NCBI GenBank assembly: GCA_965200355.1
Contig: OZ241351.1
Coordinates: 930,001 to 994,000 of the forward strand
Direction: 5' to 3'
Length of the DNA: 64,000 nt
DNA from: Bin18 sp965200355
GTDB taxonomy: Bacteria > Desulfobacterota > Binatia > Bin18
How positions within the stretch are numbered: position 1 is the stretch's first letter; each line of letters starts with the position of its first letter. Shown piece by piece: positions 1 through 8,523 of this stretch. A program made the position numbers and the translations under genes. The notes under the pieces were generated by a model. The model saw only the letters and a program-made list of their open reading frames with translations, did no database searches and was not told the DNA's origin.

Positions 1-366
1 TATCAGGACGGTCGTGTCGTACTGCCCCTCAAAGGCTTCGAGAGAGGACTGCCGCAACGCAGCCGGGAATATCTCTTCGATACTGTCTCTCAACTCCTCC
101 TCACTCAAATAATATCCGCCAGCCCGCCTGCGTTTATTGACCCGCCGGACGCCATCGAGCGCATTCTGAATAGACACATCCCAGGACCGAGTGGTGCGCT
201 GCTCAACCGCTTGTTTGATCAGATGGAGAAGCAAAATATGCAAAAAGCTTTCGACCTTATTGATTTTGTCATCCCGACTCATTTCCTCCAGCTCCCCGAT
301 CAAGGTCAGAGCCTCAGCATAGCGTCCCTGTTCGATATGTGTCCGTAGTTCGAGTAGTTCATCCAT
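1..366 (-). CDS. DUF29-like hypothetical protein, 3' end cut off by the window
   Basis: An open frame runs leftward from an ATG at 366 to the window edge, giving 122 residues without a stop. It begins MDELLELRTHIEQG and has the amphipathic helical pattern with the HILLLHLIKQA stretch typical of DUF29-like proteins of cyanobacteria and other bacteria. A GGGGAG ribosome site lies 6-7 nt upstream of the ATG. The helix-rich, charged protein has no signal peptide or membrane segment. Function of the family is unknown. The family assignment is by recall of its pattern, not a search; the C-terminus is outside the window. Confidence 0.65.
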   Translation of the reverse strand, partial: MDELLELRTHIEQGRYAEALTLIGELEEMSRDDKINKVESFLHILLLHLIKQAVEQRTTRSWDVSIQNALDGVRRVNKRRRAGGYYLSEEELRDSIEEIFPAALRQSSLEAFEGQYDTTVLI

Positions 367-494
367 ACGCCGCTCCCCAGAACATGGACTTCTGTTCACT
401 ATAGCAAGCGGCTCTTGTCCTGTCCTGCGTCGCGCTGGTCCTGACCCGCTCCCCCATTCCGCCCCGCTCCCTCTCCCGCTACACTCTGGCCTTC

Positions 495-1982
495 ATGCCT
501 GCTTCCACTCCGCCACAATCTGCTCACGTCGGGTTTGCCACCAAACTTTTTTACGGCCTCGGGTCGGTTTCCGAAGGCACGAAAAACACGGTCTTCAGCG
601 TTTTTCTCCTGTTCTATTACAATCAAGTCCTGGGACTCTCGGGAACACTCAGCGGCATCGCAATCTTTATTGCGCTGTGCATCGACGCGATTACCGATCC
701 CTTGGTTGGGGCGATTTCCGACAATTTTCACTCACGCTGGGGCCGCCGCCATCCGTTTATGTATCTGGCCGCCCTGCCTATGGCGGTGTGTTTCTTTCTC
801 TTGTTTCACCCGCCCGAGCTGAGTCAGAGTGGACTTTTTGTGTGGCTGTGTACGTTCGCCATAGGAGTCCGGGTCGCGATGACGTTCTACGCAGTCCCGA
901 GCGGAGCCCTGCTCCCAGAACTCTCGCCCGACTATGATGAGCGGACTTCGCTGGTGAGTTATCGGCTGTTATTTGGCTGGTCCGGCGGCCTGACCGCCTC
1001 CGTATTGGGCTATTTTTATTTCTTTGCGCCCTCCGAGTCGTTTGCCGATGGCCGCCTGAACCCCGGAGCCTATGAAGGATTTGCGCTGGTCTGTGCCGGT
1101 ATGATGCTTGCGACCATTCTGGCCTGCGCACTGGGCACGCATGGGCTGATCCCGCGTCTACGGACGCCACCGACAAAGCGGCCCTTCACGCTGGGTCGAT
1201 TTATCGGCGAATGCGGGACCGTCTTCTCCAATCGCTCCTACCGTATGTTGGTCATTGGCTCTTTGTTTTCCGCGGGGGCGCGTGGGTTTAATGACGTGGT
1301 GTGGCTGTATATGAACACCTATTTCTGGGGATTCTCAACCAAGGAGATCGGCCTGCTGACCTTCGGTCTATTTTTCTCCGCCCTGATCGCCTTTGGCCTG
1401 ACCCGTCCGCTGACTGAACGCTTTGACAAAAGACAGGTCGTTCTCGGTTTAGCCGCCTTTGCCATCTTTTTTGGGCCCCTGCTGATTTTTTTGCGCCTGC
1501 TTGACCTCTTGCCGGCAAACGGCCATCCGAGCCTGCTGCCCCTTATTGCCGGGCATGTCATCCTGCTCGTCACCGCGGTGGTTGCCATCGATATTCTGAT
1601 TCCTTCCATGATTGCCGATAGCGTGGACGAAAGTGAACTGGTGACCGGAAAACGCCAAGAGGGACTCTTTTTCTCGACCATTACCTTTTGTGCCAAGGCT
1701 GCGTCAGGAATCGGCGGGTTTCTGGCAGGAGTCGCCCTTGATCTTATCCAATTCCCGACCATGGCAGCCCCCGGAACGGTGGCGGCCTCTCAGGTTTTCA
1801 CCTTGGGCCTTGCGGTTGGCCCAGGGCTGATGGTGCTCTTCCTGTGTGCGCTGGTCTTTTTATCCCGGTATCAAATGACGCGGGCCCGGCATGTTGAGGT
1901 CCTGGCTGAGCTTGAGCGGCGTCAGCAGGCGACCGCCCGGCGTGAACCAAGCGCGGCTTCCGCCGGCCGGTCTGGCCCGTAA
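495..1982 (+). CDS. MFS transporter, GPH (glycoside-pentoside-hexuronide:cation symporter) type
   Basis: A 495-residue inner-membrane transporter with about twelve hydrophobic segments. The N-terminal half shows the GPH/MelB-type signature: an acidic residue followed by TDPLVGAISD and then RWGRRHPFMYLAALP in the loop between helices 2 and 3. Family members import sugars or related small molecules with Na+ or H+. The substrate cannot be read from sequence. The C-terminal tail (about 30 residues, polar, Arg-rich) is cytoplasmic. It is followed on the same strand by UDP-glucose dehydrogenase, but the 136-bp gap argues only weakly for co-transcription. Confidence 0.85.
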   Translation: MPASTPPQSAHVGFATKLFYGLGSVSEGTKNTVFSVFLLFYYNQVLGLSGTLSGIAIFIALCIDAITDPLVGAISDNFHSRWGRRHPFMYLAALPMAVCFFLLFHPPELSQSGLFVWLCTFAIGVRVAMTFYAVPSGALLPELSPDYDERTSLVSYRLLFGWSGGLTASVLGYFYFFAPSESFADGRLNPGAYEGFALVCAGMMLATILACALGTHGLIPRLRTPPTKRPFTLGRFIGECGTVFSNRSYRMLVIGSLFSAGARGFNDVVWLYMNTYFWGFSTKEIGLLTFGLFFSALIAFGLTRPLTERFDKRQVVLGLAAFAIFFGPLLIFLRLLDLLPANGHPSLLPLIAGHVILLVTAVVAIDILIPSMIADSVDESELVTGKRQEGLFFSTITFCAKAASGIGGFLAGVALDLIQFPTMAAPGTVAASQVFTLGLAVGPGLMVLFLCALVFLSRYQMTRARHVEVLAELERRQQATARREPSAASAGRSGP

Positions 1983-2118
1983 GGCAGACAGACCTACGGC
2001 CGTTCTCCCTTCTTGCATTTCTCCCCTAAAGCAGCCACAAGAAGAAAAAACGCCTTTCGTCCAGCTTTCGGCAACGGTGCAAGGCTCCCCTGTCATTTTT
2101 GTGCGTGAAGGAGGCGCT

Positions 2119-3495
2119 GTGGGATTCGCCAAGGATATTCTGTGTATTGGAGCGGGCTATGTTGGGGGGCCAACCATGGCCATGATTGCCGCCCGCTGCC
2201 CTCAGTACAAGGTGACGGTTGTGGACATCAACCCGGCTCGCATTGCGGCCTGGCAGAGTGACCACCTGCCGATCTATGAACCCGGTCTTGACGAGGTGGT
2301 CAGGCAGGCGCGGGGCCGCAATCTTTTTTTTTCGACCCAGGTTGAGCAGGGCATCCGGGACGCCGATATCATTTTTGTCTCGGTCAATACTCCCACAAAA
2401 ACCTTTGGTCAGGGCGCTGGGCGAGCCGCGGATTTACAATACTGGGAGAAAACCGCCCGCCAGATTCTTGAACACGCTGAGCGGAACAAAATTGTGGTGG
2501 AAAAGTCAACGCTGCCGGTTCGGACCGCCGAGGCCATGGAGCGCATCCTCAACGCCAATACCAAGAATATCCGTTTTGAGGTGCTCTCCAACCCGGAGTT
2601 TCTGGCCGAAGGCAGCGCCATCACCGACCTGGAATCTCCCGACCGCGTCCTCATCGGGTCGAAAGAAACACCCGAGGGGGTCGCCGCCAGAAAAACCATT
2701 GTTGATATTTACGCCAACTGGGTGCCGAGAGCGCAGATTATTGAGTCAAACGTCTGGAGTTCGGAGCTGTCGAAATTGGCGGCAAACGCCTTTTTGGCGC
2801 AGCGCATTTCTTCCATCAACACGATTTCCGCCCTGTGTGAAAAGACAGAAGCCGACGTGGATGAAGTCGCCTACGCGATTGGCAAAGATTCGCGGATTGG
2901 GCCACGATTCCTGAAGGCGAGTGTCGGTTTTGGTGGCTCGTGTTTTAAGAAGGACATTCTGAACCTGGTCTATATCTGCCACAGCTACGGTCTGCGTGAG
3001 GTTGCCGAGTACTGGGAGTCGGTCGTCACCATTAACGAGTGGCAGGAGCGTCGCTTTGTGCGGACCATCCTCGAAAGCATGTTCAACACGGTGGCCGGCA
3101 AACGCATTGCCCTGCTCGGCTTTGCCTTTAAGGCCAACACCGGAGACACGCGGGAATCGCCGGCGATCTATATTGCGCGAGGTCTGACCGAAGAGCGGGC
3201 TGAGGTGGTGGTGACGGACCCGCAGGCCCTCGCCAACGCGCAGGATGATCTGGCGGAGCTGGGAGACCGGGTGACCTTTGCCGCCGACCCCTATACCGCC
3301 GCGGCAGGGGCGCACGCCCTGGCGATTCTGACCGAGTGGGAGGTCTATCGCCAGCTCGATTACGCCCGTATTTTTGCGTCCATGGAGCAACCGGCCTTCC
3401 TCTTCGATGGACGCAACATCCTGGATCATCAACACCTGTTTGCGTTGGGCTTCAACGTCTTTCCGATTGGCAAGTCCGCCCTCAAGCATTTCTGA
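2119..3495 (+). CDS. ugd: UDP-glucose 6-dehydrogenase, eukaryote-like subtype
   Basis: It oxidises UDP-glucose to UDP-glucuronate in two NAD+-dependent steps, supplying precursor for polysaccharides. I place the start at GTG 2119 because AAGGAGG lies 4 nt upstream and the Rossmann strand begins at once (ILCIGAGYVGG, residues 7-17). The reading frame stays open further upstream but that part has no family character. The catalytic cysteine falls at residue 275 in GFGGSCFKKD, and the lysine helix is SSELSKLAANAFLAQR. The 458-residue length and blocks such as LPIYEPGLDEVV, FLAEGSAI and GFAFKANTGDTRES match animal and plant UGDH more closely than the usual bacterial Ugd/TuaD. Confidence 0.93.
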   Translation: MGFAKDILCIGAGYVGGPTMAMIAARCPQYKVTVVDINPARIAAWQSDHLPIYEPGLDEVVRQARGRNLFFSTQVEQGIRDADIIFVSVNTPTKTFGQGAGRAADLQYWEKTARQILEHAERNKIVVEKSTLPVRTAEAMERILNANTKNIRFEVLSNPEFLAEGSAITDLESPDRVLIGSKETPEGVAARKTIVDIYANWVPRAQIIESNVWSSELSKLAANAFLAQRISSINTISALCEKTEADVDEVAYAIGKDSRIGPRFLKASVGFGGSCFKKDILNLVYICHSYGLREVAEYWESVVTINEWQERRFVRTILESMFNTVAGKRIALLGFAFKANTGDTRESPAIYIARGLTEERAEVVVTDPQALANAQDDLAELGDRVTFAADPYTAAAGAHALAILTEWEVYRQLDYARIFASMEQPAFLFDGRNILDHQHLFALGFNVFPIGKSALKHF

Positions 3496-3539
3496 CTCGG
3501 GCTGCGACACCACGCCCGCTGCCTTTCTTATGCGGCACC

Positions 3540-4613
3540 CTAGGCCGAGAGATGCTGCAACGCGGGCAAGACTTCCGTATTAAAAAGCTCGTCGTGCAGC
3601 GTCAGATGCAAGCACTCAACCCCAAGCTGCTGGAAGGCTTGTATCTGCCGCAAAATAGTATCCGGGCTGCCGATCAAGCCGCTGGCATAGCCCTCGTTGG
3701 AATCAAGCATGGCCAGTTTATTCTGCCGGTCGGCCCACATGCCGTGCGCACCGCTGACCCGCTGTCCGCGGCGTTCCAGCAAGGTGTCATCGACGGCCTG
3801 GGTCATCGCCGTGATTTCTGCCCTTGCTTCCGCATCCGTAGGCCGACACAGGGGAATGGCGTAGAGGGCAAAGCGAATCTGGCGGCCGGTTTGTGCGGTC
3901 CGTTTGTGAACGGCTGCAATGATACCGGCTATTTTTTCCGGGGAGCCGCCGTTTAAGAACATCCAGTCCGAATGGCGGGCGGCCATATCCATCGCGGCCA
4001 CGGATTGCCCGCCTTGAAATACCTCAAGCCGGCCGCTGGGGCGCGGTTCAAGTCGCAGTCCATTCACCTGGTAAAAACGCCCGGCAAACGAGAACTCGGC
4101 GTGCGTCCAGGCCCCCCGCATGATTTGAATGAACTCGCTCGTCCGCGCATAGCGTTCGTCGTGTTCGATGAGTTCGGCGCCGTACATCCCAAACTCGGCT
4201 TCATGCCAACCCGAGGTCACATTGATGGACCAGCGGCCATTGGTGAGACGGCTCAGCGTAGCACTCCACTTGGCAATGGGAGCCGGCAGAAAAAATCCGG
4301 GATGAATGGCGGTAATCAGGTGAATGTGGGTGGTATGGGCCGCATAGAAATCCGTCATCGCCAGACAGTCGTATGAAGAGCCCTCGATTTCCTCCCCGGT
4401 TCCCCACCAGCGCTGGGCAACCAGCAGATAGTCGATGCCCAAGGCTTCGGCCTGCTGCACCGGGGCGAGCAAACGCTGTACCAGGGCGGGACCAGACCGA
4501 CCAGTAGGGGCGGGGCGGTCCGTTCTCCTGGGTCTCTTGCCTGTCGCCGGCCGTGTCAGGCTCGGCGCGGCCAGGGTGGTTGGGGCCCAGGTACAGGTTT
4601 TCATGGCGGCCAT
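3540..4613 (-). CDS. LLM-class flavin-dependent monooxygenase (SsuD/SfnG-like)
   Basis: A 357-residue luciferase-like monooxygenase. The stretch QQAEALGIDYLLVAQRWWG, the block LTNGRWSINVTSGW and the following HDERYARTSEFI are typical of the alkanesulfonate/dimethylsulfone monooxygenase branch, which uses reduced flavin and O2 to cleave C-S bonds. The substrate here is unknown. The N-terminus is odd: between WAPTTL and the first helix there is a basic, proline-rich stretch (roughly residues 15-42) that does not look like the family, so a local frame error or insertion is possible. A second ATG at 4604 is an equally good start; neither has a clear ribosome site. Confidence 0.85.
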   Translation of the reverse strand: MAAMKTCTWAPTTLAAPSLTRPATGKRPRRTDRPAPTGRSGPALVQRLLAPVQQAEALGIDYLLVAQRWWGTGEEIEGSSYDCLAMTDFYAAHTTHIHLITAIHPGFFLPAPIAKWSATLSRLTNGRWSINVTSGWHEAEFGMYGAELIEHDERYARTSEFIQIMRGAWTHAEFSFAGRFYQVNGLRLEPRPSGRLEVFQGGQSVAAMDMAARHSDWMFLNGGSPEKIAGIIAAVHKRTAQTGRQIRFALYAIPLCRPTDAEARAEITAMTQAVDDTLLERRGQRVSGAHGMWADRQNKLAMLDSNEGYASGLIGSPDTILRQIQAFQQLGVECLHLTLHDELFNTEVLPALQHLSA

Positions 4614-4658
4614 AATGGATCTGAGGTCAGAGCCGGCTGGGATGCTGCCTTTGGGTCT

Positions 4659-5315
4659 TCACATGAATCGCAGTGCGGCATCAAGGACACCGCGCTCATA
4701 CTGGGCGACGATATAGCCGCCGGCGGCAAACGGACCGGCGTTCAGTATTGTTGTGCGACCGATCCTATCAACGCCCGGAGACTCATGGATATGACCAGTG
4801 ATGCACAAATGCGGCTGTTTTTCCGCGATGAATTGGCGGACGGCGGGGCTGCCAACTGGTCTGCCATCAACGAGCCGGTCGAGCCGTGTCGCATAGGGTG
4901 GCGTGTGGCAGACCATAATCTGACACGGGGTCGGGGGCACATCGGCCACCGCTTGTTGCAGGACCTGCCACAGGGTTTCATCCGTATACTCGAGCGGTGT
5001 CTGAAATGGGGTCAGATTCGACCCCCCGCACCCATAGATAGCCACCTCGCCATAGCACTGATGTTCCCCGTGCAAGCTGACCTGTGCCGTCTGAAGGAAG
5101 GCAATCGTCTCTGGCTGGTCCAGGTTCCCCGGCAGGGCACGAACGGTGGGACAATATGTTTGGGCGGCCCGAATCACCTGCTGGACGGCGGGCGGCCCCC
5201 CAAAATTGGTCAGATCACCCGAAAGCAGGACCACATCGGCACTGGCCAACTCTGCGCTGATGGTTGCCATGGGCGCGGTCGCCATATGGATATCGCCAAA
5301 CGACACGATTTTCAC
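4659..5315 (-). CDS. Calcineurin-like metallophosphoesterase
   Basis: A two-metal phosphoesterase of about 218 residues. The motifs appear in order: FGDIH, SGDLTNFGG, a GNLD in place of GNHD/E, CHTPP and GHIHE near the C-terminus, followed by NAGPFAAGG. The GxH core (ITGHIHES) and the short length resemble the small YfcE/MJ0936-like or archaeal Icc-like phosphodiesterases. The substrate is not deducible. The open frame extends eight codons upstream to a TTG at 5339, but GTG 5315 begins VKIVSFGDIH directly and has AGGG eight nt upstream, so I chose it. The gene is 45 bp upstream of the LLM monooxygenase on the same strand. Confidence 0.85.
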   Translation of the reverse strand: MKIVSFGDIHMATAPMATISAELASADVVLLSGDLTNFGGPPAVQQVIRAAQTYCPTVRALPGNLDQPETIAFLQTAQVSLHGEHQCYGEVAIYGCGGSNLTPFQTPLEYTDETLWQVLQQAVADVPPTPCQIMVCHTPPYATRLDRLVDGRPVGSPAVRQFIAEKQPHLCITGHIHESPGVDRIGRTTILNAGPFAAGGYIVAQYERGVLDAALRFM

Positions 5316-5479
5316 GGTGGTTGCCCTAGGGGCAAGCAATAGAAGGCGCTGCCTCTGGCCTTGTAATGGATTCCAGGCGAGGGGTCAACGGACCGACCAG
5401 AGGCCCGTCCTCCCCCTGGTCTTGCAAAAGCTATCGGAATCAGGAAATACTAACAGGTCTTCTGAAATACGGTGCAGAC

Positions 5480-5776
5480 ATGCCGAAAAACATCCGCTCA
5501 AAGGTCCTCGCGATTGGCCGTTCGCTGCGAGTGGAGATAGAGCTTGATGGGGAATGGCTTGAACGCCTGCGGGGAGTATTACAGGAGATAGGAGAGGGAG
5601 AGAATGCCTACCCCCTCCACCGGTATCTCGAAGAACTACTGGAAGCGGATATCGTTTACCGGGAAGGCGATGCGCAGCATCGCAGACGGTTCGTCGAACG
5701 AGAAGTGCTTATCCGCCAGCTGCGTGAACAGCGACCGTATGACCGCACTCCACGAACCTCTGCGCACAAGCGTTGA
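5480..5776 (+). CDS. Small hypothetical protein
   Basis: A 98-residue ORF starting MPKNIRSKVLAIGRS. The sequence is highly charged and predicted to be helical, with an acidic middle (EWLERLRGVLQEIGEG) and a basic C-terminus. The frame remains open upstream to 5366, but that extension is of low complexity and no ribosome site supports it. No family is recognised. It sits between a convergent phosphoesterase and trmJ. Coding status is moderately supported by the absence of a better ORF on either strand and by its codon pattern. Confidence 0.45.
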   Translation: MPKNIRSKVLAIGRSLRVEIELDGEWLERLRGVLQEIGEGENAYPLHRYLEELLEADIVYREGDAQHRRRFVEREVLIRQLREQRPYDRTPRTSAHKR

Positions 5777-5872
5777 GAGCGGCGGGGCGTGACCGTTGCC
5801 CTGCCGGCTTGAGACCGCGGCCTCCCGAGTAGAGTTGACACAACGCCCCTGAGGCGGTCGATTACTCTCCGT

Positions 5873-6658
5873 ATGAGCTTGGTCAATCTGCGTATTGTTC
5901 TTGTCCGACCGAAATACTCTGGCAACATCGGCGCGGCCGCGCGGGCGATGCGGAACTGCGGGGTGACGGAGTTGCACCTCGTCAATCCAGAGCCGATACA
6001 GCGCAATATGGCTGACGCGCTGGCAGTCCATGCCAGAGACGTGCTCGACACCATGCAGGTCCACTCTTCTCTGCGCGCGGCCGTCAGCCCGTGTGGGCTC
6101 GTTGTGGGGACCACGTGCCGGTCTGGCCTGTATCGAGAAGGCGCAGATTCGCTTGATGTGCGGGCCGCGGAGATTGTGGACAGCCTCACAAGCAACCGTG
6201 TGGCGCTCGTTTTCGGTCCAGAAGACAGCGGCTTGAGCAACGAGGATTTACGCTGTTGCCACACCTTGCTGACCATTCCCACTTATCCTGCGTTTGCCTC
6301 CCTGAATATCTCTCAGGCCGTCCTGCTGTGTTGCCATGCTGTTTTCCGCGGGATACAGCAAACACAAGAGGCTGCTCCGCCAGTCTTCGCGTCTTCTGAG
6401 CGACAGGAATTGATGTACGAAAAGCTCAAAGCTGCCCTCTTACAGGTTGGCTTTCTGCCCCAGGATAACCCTGAGCATATCATGCTCGCCCTCCGTCGTC
6501 TTTTTGGCCGCGCCGGTCTGGAAGACCGCGATGTCCGCATTCTTCTCGGTATTGCTCATCAAATTGAGTGGTACGCCACAGGGGGGTGGCAGCGCCGAGC
6601 GCAGTCTGAGCCGAGGTCGTCTCGGTCCAGTCCGGGCAACACACCGCGTCAGGAGTGA
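5873..6658 (+). CDS. trmJ: tRNA (cytidine/uridine-2'-O-)-methyltransferase TrmJ
   Basis: A SPOUT-fold SAM-dependent enzyme that 2'-O-methylates position 32 in the tRNA anticodon loop. The 261-residue protein opens with LVRPKYSGNIGAAARAMRN. The knot region has VALVFGPEDSGLSNEDL, followed by IPTYPAFASLNISQAV, all diagnostic of the TrmJ/LasT group. The C-terminal half is helical and ends with a low-complexity basic tail (RAQSEPRSSRSSPGN). A GTG-initiated 70-residue ORF starts 9 bp after the stop, suggesting an operon. Confidence 0.92.
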   Translation: MSLVNLRIVLVRPKYSGNIGAAARAMRNCGVTELHLVNPEPIQRNMADALAVHARDVLDTMQVHSSLRAAVSPCGLVVGTTCRSGLYREGADSLDVRAAEIVDSLTSNRVALVFGPEDSGLSNEDLRCCHTLLTIPTYPAFASLNISQAVLLCCHAVFRGIQQTQEAAPPVFASSERQELMYEKLKAALLQVGFLPQDNPEHIMLALRRLFGRAGLEDRDVRILLGIAHQIEWYATGGWQRRAQSEPRSSRSSPGNTPRQE

Positions 6659-6667
6659 GCGAAGACC

Positions 6668-6880
6668 GTGGCCGAGATCATTTATTTGCGGAAGATCATG
6701 CAGGACCGCCGGCGTGAGCAGCAGCAAGAGTCTGCCGCCCGTTGTGTGGAGATTGTGCAGAAGAGTCTGCGTCTCCACCTTGAAGCGTTCGCGCAGGCCC
6801 CACCCCAGGAGCGGGCAGTGCGCGCCACCAAGATTCGTCAACTCGGAGAAATACTGGAGTATTCAATCAATATGGCCTAG
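6668..6880 (+). CDS. Small helical hypothetical protein downstream of trmJ
   Basis: A 70-residue protein that starts at GTG 6668, only 9 bp after the trmJ stop, so it is probably translated from the same message. It is almost entirely alpha-helical and charged (RKIMQDRRREQQQE, then a Leu/Ala-rich helix), with no cysteine pair, signal or membrane segment. I do not recognise a family. Its tight spacing with trmJ is the main evidence that it is real. Confidence 0.6.
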   Translation: MAEIIYLRKIMQDRRREQQQESAARCVEIVQKSLRLHLEAFAQAPPQERAVRATKIRQLGEILEYSINMA

Positions 6881-6946
6881 AGCACGATAGTCCTGTGTTT
6901 TCTTCGGAGTCGCCTCTTGGTGTGCGGATGAGCAGAAAGGAACGGT

Positions 6947-7537
6947 ATGGCAAAAGTAGCCTCCCAATCGACAAGCAAGACAACGGCAAAAAAGACTGCT
7001 GGCGCAAAAAAAACGACCAGCCGGACGCGGAAAAGCCCGGCGAAGAAAACCGCTGTTACGGCTGAACCGGCGGTTCATGCCGCGCTTCTGACCTTACAGC
7101 AACAAGTCGAAACCTTAGAGGAAAATCTCTCGCAGGGCTTGACGGCCCTTGTGTCTGAGGTCAAGGAACTTCGGTCTGCCCTTCCAGTCGCTCCACCTCA
7201 AACCGCCGTGACCGAGGAGGCGCTCGGCGCTCTCCTCCAAGAGGCGCTACACAAGCAGGTTGAGGAACAGATAGAACCGGTGACGACCACGCTCCGACGC
7301 ATTGAGGAGCGGGTTGGTTTTATTGGGAACCGTTTGAAGTCGTCAGGCGGAGGAGGGAGGAATAAGGCCGGCCGCCGGGACCAGTCTCCGAATGCCCGCG
7401 CTAAGGGGTTTAATGCGCCCCGGCCCGGCCAGAGCCCCGGCCAGGATTGGCCCCCCCCATCTGCGGCGTCGGTCCAAGGCCATTTTACCCCGCGTCCAAT
7501 GAGTCTGGACCATCTGGCCCGAGAAGACGACGAATAG
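6947..7537 (+). CDS. Lys/Ala/Thr-rich histone H1-like N-terminus with coiled coil, hypothetical
   Basis: A 196-residue protein in three parts. Residues 1-40 are rich in Lys, Thr and Ala with KKTAGAKKT- and SPAKKT-like repeats, resembling bacterial histone-H1-like or granule-associated (phasin-like) tails. Residues 42-125 form a heptad-like coiled coil. The C-terminus is Gly/Arg/Pro-rich and disordered. Such proteins bind DNA or polymer granules non-specifically; which applies here cannot be told. A GAAAGGAA ribosome site lies just upstream of the ATG. Confidence 0.65.
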   Translation: MAKVASQSTSKTTAKKTAGAKKTTSRTRKSPAKKTAVTAEPAVHAALLTLQQQVETLEENLSQGLTALVSEVKELRSALPVAPPQTAVTEEALGALLQEALHKQVEEQIEPVTTTLRRIEERVGFIGNRLKSSGGGGRNKAGRRDQSPNARAKGFNAPRPGQSPGQDWPPPSAASVQGHFTPRPMSLDHLAREDDE

Positions 7538-7570
7538 GGCCAAGTGCTGGCTCTGATGAATACGGCAGCA

Positions 7571-8047
7571 CTAGTTCACTGCGTGTGGATCCGCTCGGAG
7601 TGCAATATCACGAAGAAAAGCGTTCAGCCGCTGTTTGTCTTTCTCTAGGGAAAGAAAGAACTGGGTGGCGCCGGGCAGGTCTGGGTCCCAATAAATGGCC
7701 TGCTCGTTATACTGCTGGGTCAGGGTTTGGCTGTCCTCAAGGTCGCGAACAACCCGGGACCAGTGATTATGTCCCTCTTTTGGGGCAGCCTCCGCTGCTT
7801 CACCACTCCACTTGCCTTCTAGCTCCACGATTTTATCCTGAATACGCTGGGCAATGCGCTCCTGTTCTTGTGCGGCAATACGCAGGGTATCCCGACCCGC
7901 CTGATGGGGCGCTAGCTCCGCGTGGGCGAGGATCTGCTGGGTCAGCTGCTTTTCCGCCCGATAGCTCGTCACAAGTATTGGGACTAACTGTTGCGGATCT
8001 TTATGCTGCGGCTCTTCAGAGCCAACAAAACGTTGCCAAAACCCCAT
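7571..8047 (-). CDS. Helical hypothetical protein (possibly ferritin-like bundle)
   Basis: A 158-residue protein starting MGFWQRFVGSEEP, with GGGAGA 5 nt before the ATG. It is made of long amphipathic helices rich in Gln, Glu and Ala, a pattern seen in four-helix-bundle proteins. Residues such as HAELAPHQAGRDTLR and EQERIAQRIQDKIVE could be bundle helices, but I do not see a clean di-iron ExxH pair, so a ferritin-like role is only a guess. It is convergent with the H1-like gene and divergent from rpoZ. Confidence 0.6.
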   Translation of the reverse strand: MGFWQRFVGSEEPQHKDPQQLVPILVTSYRAEKQLTQQILAHAELAPHQAGRDTLRIAAQEQERIAQRIQDKIVELEGKWSGEAAEAAPKEGHNHWSRVVRDLEDSQTLTQQYNEQAIYWDPDLPGATQFFLSLEKDKQRLNAFLRDIALRADPHAVN

Positions 8048-8213
8048 AGCGTTCTCCCGGACCGGAAGTAGCGTGCCAGGTATGAGTTGTCAAGGTCGGA
8101 AGCCGGCCTGTTTCCTGCTTCCTTCCCTGTGTGTGATAAGCTATAGTGATACATAATAGTGAAACAGATAAGAAGCAAACACCTGAGAAGAAAGCCCCTA
8201 AGAAGGGAACACA

Positions 8214-8423
8214 ATGGCACGCATCACGGTTGAAGACTGTCTCGCCCGGATTCCGAATCGGTTTGAACTCGTTGTGGTTGCCGCGCATAGAGCGAAAGAC
8301 CTCCTCAAGGGGTCGCCCCGACTCGTTGACTCGGACAATAAGGAAGTCGTGACTGCTCTCCGTGAAGTTGCGGCTGGCAAAGTCTGGAAGGAAAAAGCCC
8401 AAGAGGCGATTGAAAAAGCCTGA
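8214..8423 (+). CDS. rpoZ: DNA-directed RNA polymerase omega subunit
   Basis: The 69-residue protein starts MARITVEDCLARIPNRFELV and contains VVAAHRAKDLLKGSPRLV, the standard omega core. It stabilises the beta' subunit and assists RNA polymerase assembly. Length is at the short end of the family. AAGGGAA lies seven nt before the ATG. The usual spoT neighbour is absent; instead a sigma-factor gene follows about 100 bp downstream. Confidence 0.93.
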   Translation: MARITVEDCLARIPNRFELVVVAAHRAKDLLKGSPRLVDSDNKEVVTALREVAAGKVWKEKAQEAIEKA

Positions 8424-8523
8424 TGTCATTCTCCTTGTCACCTTTGACGCTGTGCTCTCCCAGCTTTTCCCTGCATGAGAGCGGCGTATCTGAGGAAGCG
8501 CTCCGCGCGGTCCAACTTCTTGC

